Source: Clostridia bacterium (GTDB taxonomy: Bacteria > Bacillota_A > Clostridia > Oscillospirales > CAG-272). From it: 5,502 nucleotides of DNA. The notes beneath the pieces were generated by a model. It did not search any database. It saw only the letters and a program-made list of their open reading frames with translations, and was not told the origin of the DNA. The position numbers and the translations under genes are program-made. This document shows, piece by piece, positions 5,027 to 5,502 of this stretch. How positions within the stretch are numbered: the first letter of the stretch is position 1; every line of letters starts with the position of its first letter. The stretch is from assembly GCA_017546745.1 (NCBI GenBank), contig JAFYRZ010000181.1, positions 1 to 5,502 of the forward strand. The letters are read 5' to 3'.

Positions 5027-5502
5027 ATGAAGAAGCTTTTACTTGGAAACGCGGCGGTAGCGCGCGGAGCCTATGAGGCGGGCGTTAGGGTCGTTGCCTC
5101 CTACCCCGGAACTCCCAGCACGGAGATAACCGAGGAGGTCGCGAGGTACGAGGAGATATACTCCGAGTGGTCGCCAAACGAGAAGGTTGCCGCAGAGGTA
5201 GCGATAGGCGCGGCTATCGGCGGCGCGAGAGCGATGAGCTGTATGAAGCACGTCGGTCTTAACGTTATGGCAGACCCGGTGTTTACGGTAAGCTATACCG
5301 GTATTGGCGCAGGTCTTGTCTTCTGCGTTGCGGACGACCCGGGTATGCATTCCTCACAGAACGAGCAGGACTCACGTCATTATGCAGAGGCGGCAAAGAT
5401 CGCAATGCTCGAGCCGTCTGACTCCGCCGAGTGTAAGGAATTCACAAGGCTCGCCTTTGACATCTCCGAGAAATACGACACACCGGTTTTTGTAAGGCTA
5501 AC
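5027..5502 (+). CDS. iorA: Indolepyruvate:ferredoxin oxidoreductase alpha subunit (3' truncated)
   Basis: The first 158 codons are present; the reading frame is open at the right edge. IorA pairs with IorB to convert indolepyruvate, phenylpyruvate or hydroxyphenylpyruvate, CoA and oxidised ferredoxin to the arylacetyl-CoA, CO2 and reduced ferredoxin. The reaction is reversible and thiamine diphosphate-dependent. This N-terminal pyrimidine-binding domain shows SYPGTPSTEI at 25-34 and NEKVAAEVAIGAAIGGARA at 51-69; E57 is the candidate glutamate activating the cofactor. ADDPGMHSSQNEQDSR at about 102-117 is a strongly conserved IorA block. The domain begins at residue 4, so the start is secure. 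The ATG at 5027 has AGGAAGG (5013-5019) 7 bases upstream. The C-terminal TPP domain and the two-cluster ferredoxin domain typical of the roughly 580-residue IorA lie outside the window, as would iorB. Transcription is gated by the upstream T-box. Confidence 0.95.
   Translation, partial: MKKLLLGNAAVARGAYEAGVRVVASYPGTPSTEITEEVARYEEIYSEWSPNEKVAAEVAIGAAIGGARAMSCMKHVGLNVMADPVFTVSYTGIGAGLVFCVADDPGMHSSQNEQDSRHYAEAAKIAMLEPSDSAECKEFTRLAFDISEKYDTPVFVRL

Noticed and set aside
1..5502. CRISPR arrays, tRNA/rRNA genes, insertion sequences or prophage signatures
   Set aside because: No spaced direct repeats, tRNA cloverleaf, transposase or terminal inverted repeats were seen; the window reads as ordinary chromosomal genes plus a T-box.

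Overview
The window looks like chromosomal DNA from an anaerobic member of the Bacillota, most likely Clostridia. The evidence is a tRNA-sensing T-box leader, consensus sigma-A-type promoters, strong AGGAGG-type ribosome binding sites, a Bacillus/Clostridium-type CCA-adding enzyme without a visible HD domain, and an indolepyruvate:ferredoxin oxidoreductase, an enzyme class of anaerobes. Base composition is moderate. The species cannot be named from this sequence.

Layout, left to right. (1) The 3' end of a plus-strand gene for a multi-membrane-span protein resembling the putative manganese/heavy-metal exporter family (ArsP_2-like) ends at 265. (2) A perfect TTGACA-17-TATAAT promoter at 294-322 and a short GC-rich leader precede a Gfo/Idh/MocA oxidoreductase gene (380-1426), which closes with an intrinsic terminator. 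(3) A Cof-type HAD phosphatase gene (1536-2357) follows. (4) A 12-bp-stem bidirectional terminator (2363-2409) separates it from two convergent minus-strand genes. These are the CCA tRNA nucleotidyltransferase (cca, 2424-3605) and, upstream of it, a short radical SAM protein with extra C-terminal cysteines (3711-4559). Both probably belong to one transcript from a perfect consensus promoter at 4594-4622. (5) A divergent plus-strand promoter (4683-4711) drives a roughly 300-nt T-box leader with a complete antiterminator/terminator switch. It controls iorA (from 5027), which runs off the right edge.

The most informative element is the T-box. Its specifier loop best reads UUC (Phe), and its acceptor-binding bulge UGGU matches a discriminator A, as in tRNA-Phe. 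A T-box permits transcription when the cognate tRNA is uncharged. iorA therefore appears to be switched on by phenylalanine shortage, which suggests the enzyme works toward making aromatic amino acids (reductive carboxylation of arylacetyl-CoA to arylpyruvate) rather than only degrading them. The other genes are housekeeping or of unknown substrate. The link between the radical SAM gene and cca is only positional.
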